This document shows, piece after piece, positions 50,116 to 59,470 of a stretch of DNA of 64,000 bases. How positions within the stretch are numbered: position 1 is the first letter of the stretch; every line of letters starts with the position of its first letter. This DNA comes from Symbiodinium natans (lineage: Eukaryota > Sar > Dinophyceae > Suessiales > Symbiodiniaceae). The translations under genes were made by a program, and so were the position numbers. The DNA lies in NCBI GenBank assembly GCA_905221605.1, contig CAJNDS010002724.1:124001-188000 (forward strand), read 5' to 3'. The notes under the pieces are model-generated. The model was not told the DNA's origin. It saw only the letters and a list, made by a program, of their open reading frames with translations, and did not search any database.

Positions 50116-52184
50116 GATGGTCTACGTCCCTGTCATGGGAACAGGCTTTCCCGATCAACCTGAACCCATGCCTCGAGTTCGCAATCGAGCAGCAGGAGAG
50201 AATGGGGGGAAAAGTCGTTCAGTGGCGCGAGACAGTGGTCGACGACGTCCAGTCCCTTGTCGAGGAGCTTCGAGAAGACCAGGACGAGTGGCTGTCTCAG
50301 GCCCCCGAACACGTTCAGCAAGTTTACAAACAAGGTACGCCGAAGTTCGTGGTTCAGTTGCTCGCGTTCGCTCACCTGCTCCAGCTGTTAGATTTTCCAG
50401 AGTGGGGAAACCTGGTCGCAGACTTGTTTTGGGGTTTTAGGCTCTTAGGACCGCTGCCGCCGGGAAGCTCGTGGCACCTGCGACAGGACAACAAGTACTC
50501 GAGCCCATGGTCGCCTGCGCAGTTTCAGTCTTTCAACATGGCGCATGTTGTGAGGTTGCTGGCGTCCAAAAAGGAGGACGAGCATTCGGCTACCATGAAG
50601 GCCGAGCTCCTCGAGGAAGCACAGAAGTCTAGGTTCGCGGGCCCCTTCTCGGCGCAGTGGCTAGAGTCCCAGGCCAAGTCACACCGTGTGTTCGCAGCAA
50701 AGGCTTTCCCAGTGGTCCAAGGTCCCAAAGTTCGACGAGCCGACGACTGGCTCCGAAGTGGCCATAACGCGACAGTATGGGCAGGCGACACTCCGCCGTA
50801 CCAAGGAACCCCGACGATCATTTCGGGCATTCGACGGGTGGCCAGAAGCAGTTCCCCAGAACTTTCAGCCGTCGACCACGAGGGCGCCTACCACAACTTC
50901 CCAGTTCGCTCTCCGCTGGAGTGCGCCACAGTTTTGCCAGAAGAGGGCGACGAGAGAATCTGGTTACACCGAGTCCTTCCGTTCGGATCCTCGGGGTCGG
51001 TGTGGAGCTACATCAGGTTCGCTGATGCAGTGTGCTTTCTGTCAATCTCGCTCCTCATGTTGGCCGCAGCTCACTTTGTCGACGACTTTTACAAGTTCGA
51101 GTCGGCGAAGACATCAAAGCCTGCGTTCGCCTCCTTTCAGAAGCTGCACAGAATTATTGGCGCCAAGATGAAGGAAGCCAAAGCCAAGCCCCCCGATCGC
51201 AAACAGACGCTTCTAGGGGTGGAGTGGACCATCTCAGATGACGAGCTTCTGGCGTCACCGGGCCCGAGCAGGATCGAGAAGCTGGTCGCCCGGATCAAGG
51301 AAGTCCTGGCCGCCGACGCCCTCTCACCACAGGAGGCCGCAAAGCTGGCGGGAAAGTTGAACTTTACGTGCTCTTGGGTTTTCGGCCAAGCAGGGAAAGC
51401 ACTTTTGAAGCCTTTGTTCGCTCGCCAGCAGTCGGGCATTCACAAGCCTACGAGTTTGAGCTCGTCACTTCGGTCTGCATTGAAAGAACTGCAGAAGTTG
51501 CTCCCAGAACTGAAGCCTGTTCGCATTCCGTTGAGACCCCAAGATGTGCAAGTGTGTGTCTTGTATGCGGACGCATACATAAACATAGCAGGTTCGCGAA
51601 GGGCAGCGAACCGGTGGCTCAAACAGGGCATCCCTCATGATGTTCTGCAAGAGAGTTCGAACGGATGGGGAGCCATCTTTCTTCCGCCATCAGGTCGCAG
51701 ATTGGCTTTCCGGTCAGAAGTGCCTAATGAGGTTTTGAGAAAAACAGCGACTTCTAAGGCGTTCATCTTCTGGCTGGAGATGATGGCCCAGGTTCTAGCG
51801 GTGCTCACGATCGCAGAGGGCATCCAAGGACACGTGCTTTGTTTCGTTGACAACTCAGCAGCAGAGCACGCGCTGCAGAAGGGCTTTTCGCGAGACATAG
51901 CTTTCACCAAGGTGCTAGGTTGCTTCGCTCGCCACATGGCAGCAAAAGGTTTAGTACTGTCGTTCCACAGAGTCACTTCGGCTGCCAACGTGTCTGACGG
52001 AGTCTCTCGAGACGACTGGTCTGCGGCAGCAGAGCTCGAGTGCAAGTTCGCGAAGTTTGACTTCTCCAAGGCGTACAAGTGGTTCCGAAAACTCCCCAAC
52101 TTAGAGGAATCGGCTCTCTTTCCCAAGTTCGTCAAGTTCGCCGAGCACTTGGGCGCGCAGGGAGTGGGGGAACAGCGCGCGTGA
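49815..52184 (+). CDS. Reverse transcriptase-RNase H, DIRS-order type
   Basis: Frame -1 relative to the methyltransferase, open from 49,497 to TGA 52,182-52,184. Protein-like sequence starts at about 49,995 (FEATSEGVFVVETFWSPDEP). Translation may therefore come from a -1 frameshift out of the methyltransferase or from an ATG such as 49,815. RT motif A is SAVDHEGAYHN (Asp codon 50,874), motif B is LPFGSSGSVW, and the catalytic box is FVDDF (Asp codons from 51,081). RNase H follows with all four acidic residues: YADAY (51,570), WLEMMA (51,777), FVDNSAA (51,849) and NVSDGVSRDDW (51,996). It makes cDNA from the element RNA and degrades the template. The stop lies 5 nt before the first B repeat. 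No integrase or tyrosine recombinase follows. Confidence 0.92.
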   Translation: MHKGSPGESQVYATGELLALADKPFHPVRCLAHSSGCKGQNSGATRLVRREAVPCVRAQVPPRRFEATSEGVFVVETFWSPDEPQAFQLQGPLHDEKEHVRWSTSLSWEQAFPINLNPCLEFAIEQQERMGGKVVQWRETVVDDVQSLVEELREDQDEWLSQAPEHVQQVYKQGTPKFVVQLLAFAHLLQLLDFPEWGNLVADLFWGFRLLGPLPPGSSWHLRQDNKYSSPWSPAQFQSFNMAHVVRLLASKKEDEHSATMKAELLEEAQKSRFAGPFSAQWLESQAKSHRVFAAKAFPVVQGPKVRRADDWLRSGHNATVWAGDTPPYQGTPTIISGIRRVARSSSPELSAVDHEGAYHNFPVRSPLECATVLPEEGDERIWLHRVLPFGSSGSVWSYIRFADAVCFLSISLLMLAAAHFVDDFYKFESAKTSKPAFASFQKLHRIIGAKMKEAKAKPPDRKQTLLGVEWTISDDELLASPGPSRIEKLVARIKEVLAADALSPQEAAKLAGKLNFTCSWVFGQAGKALLKPLFARQQSGIHKPTSLSSSLRSALKELQKLLPELKPVRIPLRPQDVQVCVLYADAYINIAGSRRAANRWLKQGIPHDVLQESSNGWGAIFLPPSGRRLAFRSEVPNEVLRKTATSKAFIFWLEMMAQVLAVLTIAEGIQGHVLCFVDNSAAEHALQKGFSRDIAFTKVLGCFARHMAAKGLVLSFHRVTSAANVSDGVSRDDWSAAAELECKFAKFDFSKAYKWFRKLPNLEESALFPKFVKFAEHLGAQGVGEQRA

Positions 52185-52189
52185 GTGGA

Positions 52190-55100
52190 GTGAGTCGCGC
52201 TGTTCGTACAGAACACAGGCCGCGAGCAGGAGGCCCTGAGGGCATTCCTGGTCGCAGACCGAAAGACCGCCCCAAGACTCTCGGGATAGGGACCAAAAGT
52301 CCGCATCGAGGTCTAAGCGAATGCCTTCGCTTTTACAGTTACGGAGGGGTGCTTGTCGTGTTTTGCACGTGTGCAAAGAGTGACAAGCAGTACGTAGTGC
52401 ACAGTTTCGTTCGTACTGCAGTCCGCTTCAGCTCGCACTTTCGCTTTTTACAGTTGCAGCATCAGAGGCCCGAGCGTGTGGTCAGCATTTTCAGCTTTTC
52501 CCACCACACCCGCCCGTGAGTCGCGCTGTTCGTACAGAACACAGGCCGCGAGCAGGAGGCCCTGAGGGCCTTCCTGGTCGCAGACCGAAAGACCGCCCCA
52601 AGACTCTCGGGATAGGGACCAAAAGTCCGCATCGAGGTCTAAGCGAATGCCTTCGCTTTTACAGTTACGGAGGGGTGCTTGTCGTGTTTTGCACGTGTGC
52701 AAAGAGTGACAAGCAGTACGTAGTGCACAGTTTCGTTCGTACTGCAGTCCGCTTCAGCTCGCACTTTCGCTTTTTACAGTTGCAGCATCAGAGGCCCGAG
52801 CGTGTGGTCCAGCATTTTCAGCTTTTCCCACCACACCCCCCGTGAGTCGCGCTGTTTCGTACAGAACACAGGCCGCGAGCAGGAGGCCCTGAGGGCATTT
52901 CCTGGTCGCAGACCGAAAGACCGCCCCAAGACTCTCGGGATAGGGACCAAAAGTCCGCATCGAGGTCTAAGCGAATGCCTTCGCTTTTACAGTTACGGAG
53001 GGGTGCTTGTCGTGTTTTGCACGTGTGCAAAGAGTGACAAGCAGTACGTAGTGCACAGTTTCGTTCGTACTGCAGTCCGCTTCAGCTCGCACTTTCGCTT
53101 TTTACAGTTGCAGCATCAGAGGCCCGAGCGTGTGGTCAGCATTTTCAGCTTTTCCCACCACACCCGCCCGTGAGTCGCGCTGTTCGTACAGAACACAGGC
53201 CGCGAGCAGGAGGCCCTGAGGGCATTCCTGGTCGCAGACCGAAAGACCGCCCCAAGACTCTCGGGATAGGGACCAAAAGTCCGCATCGAGGTCTAAGCGA
53301 ATGCCTTCGCTTTTACAGTTACGGAGGGGTGCTTGTCGTGTTTTGCACGTGTGCAAAGAGTGACAAGCAGTACGTAGTGCACAGTTTCGTTCGTACTGCA
53401 GTCCGCTTCAGCTCGCACTTTCGCTTTTTACAGTTGCAGCATCAGAGGCCCGAGCGTGTGGTCAGCATTTTCAGCTTTTCCCACCACACCCGCCCGTGAG
53501 TCGCGCTGTTCGTACAGAACACAGGCCGCGAGCAGGAGGCCCTGAGGGCATTCCTGGTCGCAGACCGAAAGACCGCCCCAAGACTCTCGGGATAGGGACC
53601 AAAAGTCCGCATCGAGGTCTAAGCGAATGCCTTCGCTTTTACAGTTACGGAGGGGTGCTTGTCGTGTTTTGCACGTGCAAAGAGTGACAAGCAGTACGTA
53701 GTGCACAGTTTCGTTCGTACTGCAGTCCGCTTCAGCTCGCACTTTCGCTTTTTACATCTTTTTACAGTTGCAGCATCAGAGGCCCGAGCGTGTGGTCAGC
53801 ATTTTCAGCTTTTCCCACCACACCCGCCCGTGAGTCGCGCTGTTCGTACAGAACACAGGCCGCGAGCAGGAGGCCCTGAGGGCATTCCTGGTCGCAGACC
53901 GAAAGACCGCCCCAAGACTCTCGGGATAGGGACCAAAAGTCCGCATCGAGGTCTAAGCGAATGCCTTCGCTTTTACAGTTACGGAGGGGTGCTTGTCGTG
54001 TTTTGCACGTGTGCAAAGAGTGACAAGCAGTACGTAGTGCACAGTTTCGTTCGTACTGCAGTCCGCTTCAGCTCGCACTTTCGCTTTTTACAGTTGCAGC
54101 ATCAGAGGCCCGAGCGTGTGGTCAGCATTTTCAGCTTTTCCCACCACACCCGCCCGTGAGTCGCGCTGTTCGTACAGAACACAGGCCGCGAGCAGGAGGC
54201 CCTGAGGGCATTCCTGGTCGCAGACCGAAAGACCGCCCCAAGACTCTCGGGATAGGGACCAAAAGTCCGCATCGAGGTCTAAGCGAATGCCTTCGCTTTT
54301 ACAGTTACGGAGGGGTGCTTGTCGTGTTTTGCACGTGTGCAAAGAGTGACAAGCAGTACGTAGTGCACAGTTTCGTTCGTACTGCAGTCCGCTTCAGCTC
54401 GCACTTTCGCTTTTTACAGTTGCAGCATCAGAGGCCCGAGCGTGTGGTCAGCATTTTCAGCTTTTCCCACCACACCCGCCCGTGAGTCGCGCTGTTCGTA
54501 CAGAACACAGGCCGCGAGCAGGAGGCCCTGAGGGCATTCCTGGTCGCAGACCGAAAGACCGCCCCAAGACTCTCGGGATAGGGACCAAAAGTCCGCATCG
54601 AGGTCTAAGCGAATGCCTTCGCTTTTACAGTTACGGAGGGGTGCTTGTCGTGTTTTGCACGTGTGCAAAGAGTGACAAGCAGTACGTAGTGCACAGTTTC
54701 GTTCGTACTGCAGTCCGCTTCAGCTCGCACTTTCGCTTTTTACAGTTGCAGCATCAGAGGCCCGAGCGTGTGGTCAGCATTTTCAGCTTTTCCCACCACA
54801 CCCGCCCGTGAGTCGCGCTGTTCGTACAGAACACAGGCCGCGAGCAGGAGGCCCTGAGGGCATTCCTGGTCGCAGACCGAAAGACCGCCCCAAGACTCTC
54901 GGGATAGGGACCAAAAGTCCGCATCGAGGTCTAAGCGAATGCCTTCGCTTTTACAGTTACGGAGGGGTGCTTGTCGTGTTTTGCACGTGTGCAAAGAGTG
55001 ACAAGCAGTACGTAGTGCACAGTTTCGTTCGTACTGCAGTCCGCTTCAGCTCGCACTTTCGCTTTTTACAGTTGCAGCATCAGAGGCCCGAGCGTGTGGT

Positions 55101-55964
55101 CAGCATTTTCAGCTTTTCCCACCACACCCGCCCGTGAGTCGCGCTGTTCGTACAGAACACAGGCCGCGAGCAGGAGGCCCTGAGGGCATTCCTGGTCGCA
55201 GACCGAAAGACCGCCCCAAGACTCTCGGGATAGGGACCAAAAGTCCGCATCGAGGTCTAAGCGAATGCCTTCGCTTTTACAGTTACGGAGGGGTGCTTGT
55301 CGTGTTTTGCACGTGTGCAAAGAGTGACAAGCAGTACGTAGTGCACAGTTTCGTTCGTACTGCAGTCCGCTTCAGCTCGCACTTTCGCTTTTTACAGTTG
55401 CAGCATCAGAGGCCCGAGCGTGTGGTCAGCATTTTCAGCTTTTCCCACCACACCCGCCCGTGAGTCGCGCTGTTCGTACAGAACACAGGCCGCGAGCAGG
55501 AGGCCCTGAGGGCATTCCTGGTCGCAGACCGAAAGACCGCCCCAAGACTCTCGGGATAGGGACCAAAAGTCCGCATCGAGGTCTAAGCGAATGCCTTCGC
55601 TTTTACAGTTACGGAGGGGTGCTTGTCGTGTTTTGCACGTGTGCAAAGAGTGACAAGCAGTACGTAGTGCACAGTTTCGTTCGTACTGCAGTCCGCTTCA
55701 GCTCGCACTTTCGCTTTTTACATCTTTTTACAGTTGCAGCATCAGAGGCCCGAGCGTGTGGTCAGCATTTTCAGCTTTTCCCACCACACCCGCCCGTGAG
55801 TCGCGCTGTTCGTACAGAACACAGGCCGCGAGCAGGAGGCCCTGAGGGCATTCCTGGTCGCAGACCGAAAGACCGCCCCAAGACTCTCGGGATAGGGACC
55901 AAAAGTCCGCATCGAGGTCTAAGCGAATGCCTTCGCTTTTACAGTTACGGAGGGGTGCTTGTCG
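52190..55964 (+). repeat. Right-hand (B-A)11-B array of 326-bp units
   Basis: B segments (168 bp, GTGAGTCGCGCTG to GGGGTGCTTGTC) begin at 52,190, 52,516, 52,842, 53,170, 53,496, 53,830, 54,156, 54,482, 54,808, 55,134, 55,460 and 55,796. Each of the first eleven is followed by an A segment (158 bp, GTGTTTTGCACG to CACACCCGCCC). The last B ends at 55,964 with no A after it. Units are near-identical. Units 5 and 11 share a 10-bp insertion in a TTTTTACA context, and unit 5 lacks a TG in the palindrome. Repeated 109-codon and 84-codon frames inside the units are by-products of the repetition. Confidence 0.95.
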
Positions 55965-57057
55965 CGGTGCGGTCTGGTGCGGGGTGAGGCTCTGGGAGCA
56001 GTACACCTTTTCCACCCGTCAGATTGTGGAAGAGGCCTTTCTGAGAAGATGCAGGTTGTTCCCAAGTAGCTGCGCGTAGTTGCCGCAACCCACGCACGGC
56101 GAATCTTCTGCTGTCTCTGCGAGTAGGTGCCATCGATGATGTTCGAGCGGAACTTCATCGTGGGAGACTGAACAAGGGATCTTTCAGCGCTAGGACCCTT
56201 TTCTGGAGTGGTTGTCGATCTTTACAGCGCATGTTTCTGGATAGTTCTGAAACCGCCGGCTGCCAATCGTAGGGTGCTGAGGACCTTAGGCATGGTCGAC
56301 AGATGCAGATGTCAAGGTCTCCGCAGTTCTCCAAATTTTTTCATTTCCCACGACGTCGGCGTCCCAGGACTCCAGCCCATCCGCACCAGGCGTTTAGCAA
56401 GTTGTGAGAATCTGCTACATACATACACGCCTCGGCCCGGGGATCGTCATAATCAGCCCACTTTCGGCTCATTGCAGAAGCCGACAAGCCGAATCTGTCG
56501 GCAACTGACGTTGCGGTTGAAGGGTTTAAGCATCCAGAGCTTCCATTTCCCTAAGCCACTGTGAGCCCAGCCACCTCGGTTTAGGGCTTTGGGGTTTCGG
56601 GGGGGGGGGGGGGTAGCAAAATTCCTGGTCCTGTCACTGGCACGTAGATTAGGTTCTGAACATATGAAAGCCTTCGGCTACCTCAAACCCGCAAGCCCGA
56701 TGGCGTAAGCGGCAAGCTGAAAGTCCGGGAATCCTAAACCCTCATAAGCCTTGAACCTTGCAACCTGAAATTCCACGGCGAAGCCGCTCCTTGGGGGCAC
56801 GGGGTGAGGGTGGTTGGGGGGGGGGTGGGTGGAAGGCTGCCGGCTAGGCGGAAGAGTAGGTGGTACCCTAGCCGGACCTAGCCCATCTTGGGCCGAACGA
56901 GCCCCGAGGTTGACGGGATGGAGCAACTACGAAGCCTGCGCCATCCAAGAGATGGAAGCAGGGCCCACAGGTCCGAGCCTCGTTTGATTTCTTCTCGCCA
57001 GACTTTCGAAAGGCATGGCCCTGAACTTTCGAAAGCATAAACTTGGACGCCCATAAC
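55965..57057. other. No gene recognised; G runs
   Basis: Right flank of the retroelement. A G run lies at about 56,600-56,613 next to GGTTTAGGGCTTTGGGG. A second G-rich spot lies at about 56,816-56,830. No exon was assigned. Confidence 0.45.
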
Positions 57058-57435
57058 ATGTGGCCAGGAACGGTGCTGGACTCGCTCAGCGACGACCGCC
57101 CGGAGCTGTCCGCGAACTCACCCGAAGAGGCCCTTGAAGCGCTTAGGAACGGAGACGTGCAGACGTTGAGAGTTTGCTGAGTTTGCTCCTTCGCTGGTTT
57201 TTCCTCAAAAAGTGCCGAAGTGCTTTCGGCGAGCTCCGGAAGCTGATACGCAGCAACTGGGCAGGGGTATCTTGCCATGTGGCGCAGTTGTCGTGCTTAC
57301 ACCCTGCCGAAGGTGGTGCTGGAATGCGGCAAGATGATCGACACTTACGGTCTAAGTCTGCTGGTGCGAGCACCAGGCCAGATGGCTGCAGCTTATGAAA
57401 GCACACTACCGCACACTTGTTCGTGCAACGCGTGA
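57058..57435 (+). CDS. Possible exons of an unidentified gene
   Basis: From ATG 57,058 a frame reads WPGTVLDSLSDDRPELSANS and on to ALRNGDVQTLR before a TGA at 57,178-57,180. A second frame from about 57,277 includes YTLPKVVLECGKMIDTYGLS and ends at 57,435. Both have balanced composition, unlike neighbouring chance frames, and could be consecutive exons. No family was recognised, and the reading frames between them were not joined with confidence. Confidence 0.3.
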
Positions 57436-58227
57436 ACTGCGCAGGCGGTGGTGAGATGGTGGCGGTTGGCGTCTCAATATGCTAACAATGAAACCAGGGC
57501 TGCACGGACATCTCTATCTTTCCTAATTTTTGCGGGAGCGGGCCAAGGCATCTGTGTTGCGGGTGAAGCGGCTACCAGAGGTGCAGTCGCTTGGGGTGGC
57601 CGTCTCTAAGTCGTTCTTCTGTCCTCGCCATCGTGACAGTCGAGAGGGACGATGGCAAGCGATGAGCTTCGATACCCAAAATGGGTAGCGGATGTAGTCG
57701 TGCGCGGTAGCTTAGGTAGTTTGGAGAGATGTCGTCAGCATTGGCGTGTCCGGTTGGGCCCGCAGTGGAGCCTGAGTGCAGGGCTGTCACCTCGACGAGG
57801 ACCTGGAGGCCTGGAACATCGTGACGGGAGCACTTGTCGGCGATGAATAGCGGGAACGACAAGGTAGTAGGGGTCAACAGCAGGTCAATATGTTGCATAC
57901 TGTTGCATTATGTTGCAGCCGTACGAAGGTGCCTCCTGCCTCTTGCTGGTGCATGATTTTTTTGCTTGCTTGATATGGATCCCCGTCTGCCAGCCCTCGG
58001 TGACCTGCACCGTGGACATGCGCCTCGTCGGGATGTTAGTGCATCTCCGAGGGTTCGGTTGATGGAGCTTGGCATAGCTTGGCTCTGCATGGACCAATCT
58101 GCTCGTCCGTCTTACCGTGCATCTCGGCTAGCCTTTTTGTTTTCGATGTTCTCGCACGTCCCCGCAAGGGAGGTGGTGATGGATGCCGGAAGCCTGGAGG
58201 AGTGCTGCAGGGTTTCGGAGCGGAGGT
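57436..58227. other. No gene recognised
   Basis: Short frames only, on both strands. Confidence 0.45.
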
Positions 58228-58317
58228 CTATTTTTTTAGGTTTTTTTGTTTTTTGTTTTTTTTTGTTTTTTTTTTTTTTTTTTGTTTTTTTTGTTTTTTT
58301 TTTTTTTTTGTTCTTGC
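58228..58317. repeat. T-rich tract with scattered G
   Basis: About 90 bp of T runs broken by single G, immediately left of the telomere-like array. Confidence 0.95.
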
Positions 58318-58671
58318 TAAACCCCAAACCCCAAACCCCAACCCCAAACCCCAACCCCAAACCCCAAACCCCCAAACCCCAAACCCAAACCCAAACCCTA
58401 AACCCTAAACCCGAAACCCCAAACCCAACCCCCAAACTCCCAAACTCCCAAACTCCCAAACCCCAAACCCCAAACCCCAAACCCCAAACCCCAAAACCCC
58501 AAACCCTAAACCCTAAACCCTAAACCCTAAACCCTAAACCCTAAACCCTAAACCCTAAACCCTAAACCCTCAACCCTCAACCCTCAACCCTAAACCCTAA
58601 ACCCTAAACCCTAAACCCTAAAACCTAAAACCTAAACCCTAAACCCTAAAACCTAAACCCTAAACCCTAAA
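58318..58671. repeat. Interstitial telomere-like array, 354 bp
   Basis: The left third is CCCCAAA/CCCCAA variants, then CCCAAACT variants, then nearly pure CCCTAAA with a few CCCTCAA and CCTAAAA forms. It is the longest telomere-type block in the window. The gradient of variants suggests several amplification steps. Pro/Asn/Lys-rich frames over it are artefacts. Confidence 0.95.
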
Positions 58672-58713
58672 GCAAAAAAAAAAACAAAAACAATTCCCAA
58701 AAAAAAAACAAAA
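58672..58713. repeat. A-rich tract with scattered C
   Basis: A runs broken by C, immediately right of the telomere-like array. It mirrors, as an inverse, the T-rich tract on the left. Confidence 0.9.
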
Positions 58714-58981
58714 AACTCCTAATTTAGTTCTCCGGCCTTGCGGAGCTTCTTGTTCGGCAACCTTGGAATCAGCACTTGGACCAAACATGCCAGAACATCC
58801 CGGATGCCTACATAGAGGGCCTGGATCCTTCCGCAGCATGTGAAGGCAGTCGCTTACATTGAGAGCATTGCCACCTCCCGCGCCTGGCCACCGGCCCAGG
58901 AGTGAGTAGATTTGTTTCGTGGCTTGAGATGCTCCACCATTTTTTGTTTTCACACGGCTCAGCCGTCTCTTCTTGCATCCC
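58714..58981. other. No exon recognised; expected upstream part of the GNAT-like gene
   Basis: N-terminal exons of the acetyltransferase-like gene should lie here or further left, but none was recognised. Confidence 0.35.
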
Positions 58982-59470
58982 AGATCTGCCCATGCTGAGT
59001 CCATTCTGCTTGGTGTAGCCATGTGTAGCTGCCCAAGGCGTGGAGCTGGCCTGGCCTCTCGACTGATGAGTTTCATGGAGGATAAGGCCCGGGCGATCAG
59101 TTGCGTGCGGCAGTTTGCGGATGTTTGTGGAGTCGGACTGCAACCTACCCCACACTGAAACCCTACTTCCAAATTTCAAGGCTATGTGAGACATCTGGGC
59201 ACTGCTTGCTGAGAGGCACGCGCGTGGGGCCTGCGGCTCATCGCCTTGCATGTCCACCGGGACAACTGGCCGGGGGCCGCAGGACTTGACGGGCCGCAGG
59301 TTGATAGGGCATGTGCGGCAAGAGTGCATTGCTGTTGAGCAGAGGTCAGCGCTGCGCTTCTATCAAAAGAAGGGCTTCGAGGTGCGGGAGCACACCAAAA
59401 CTAAAGGCTTATCAAAGGTGGCCTTTGCCGTGACTCCGCTGTTTGCCTTGCCAGACGACGTCGGACTGGC
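58982..59470 (+). CDS. GNAT-family N-acetyltransferase, C-terminal exons
   Basis: At least three exons give the second half of a GNAT fold. Exon A (about 58,982-59,086) reads LLGVAMCSCPRRGAGLASRL, containing the acetyl-CoA-binding RRGAGLA (RxxGxG/A type), then MSFMEDK. Splicing from 59,086 to 59,216, with a GC donor and AG acceptor (AAG|GC ... GAG|GC), restores KARAWGLRLIALHVHRDN, the usual beta strand and Asn. A last exon from about 59,320-59,350 gives ALRFYQKKGFEVREHTKTKG, the conserved FYxKxGF end. The join between the second and third exons is not settled; a GT donor near 59,289 with an acceptor at about 59,345 keeps the frame but leaves a long loop. GNAT enzymes move an acetyl group from acetyl-CoA to an amine, but the substrate cannot be told. 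The 5' exons and the stop are not defined. It could be a pseudogene. Confidence 0.6.

Larger units (their letters stand above)
45372..55964 (+). mobile_element. DIRS-order-like retrotransposon carrying a C5 cytosine methyltransferase
   Basis: About 10.6 kb, all on the + strand. Left terminal repeat A1, ORF1, ORF2 with CCCH finger, C5-methyltransferase, RT-RNase H, then alternating B and A repeats ending in B. The form A1-ORFs-B-A-B defines split direct repeats, typical of Ngaro/PAT-type elements in the DIRS order; here the B-A pair is repeated eleven times. The RT-RNase H is of the type abundant in dinoflagellate genomes and has its catalytic residues. Retrotransposons with captured cytosine methyltransferases are known from dinoflagellates and charophyte algae. 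All frames are open, so the copy could be recently active. No tyrosine recombinase was recognised and no target duplication was seen, the latter as expected for this order. Right and left limits are set by where the repeat identity stops. Confidence 0.85.

Noticed and set aside
52190-55964. Regular repeats that could be taken for a CRISPR array
   Set aside because: The whole 326-bp unit is repeated, with no unique spacers, and the same segment occurs at the left end of a retroelement in a eukaryotic genome.
52516-55987. Repeated 84- and 109-codon frames (and 166/175-codon variants) across the array
   Set aside because: They arise from copying one repeat unit. Indels in some units change them freely, and both strands are open at once.
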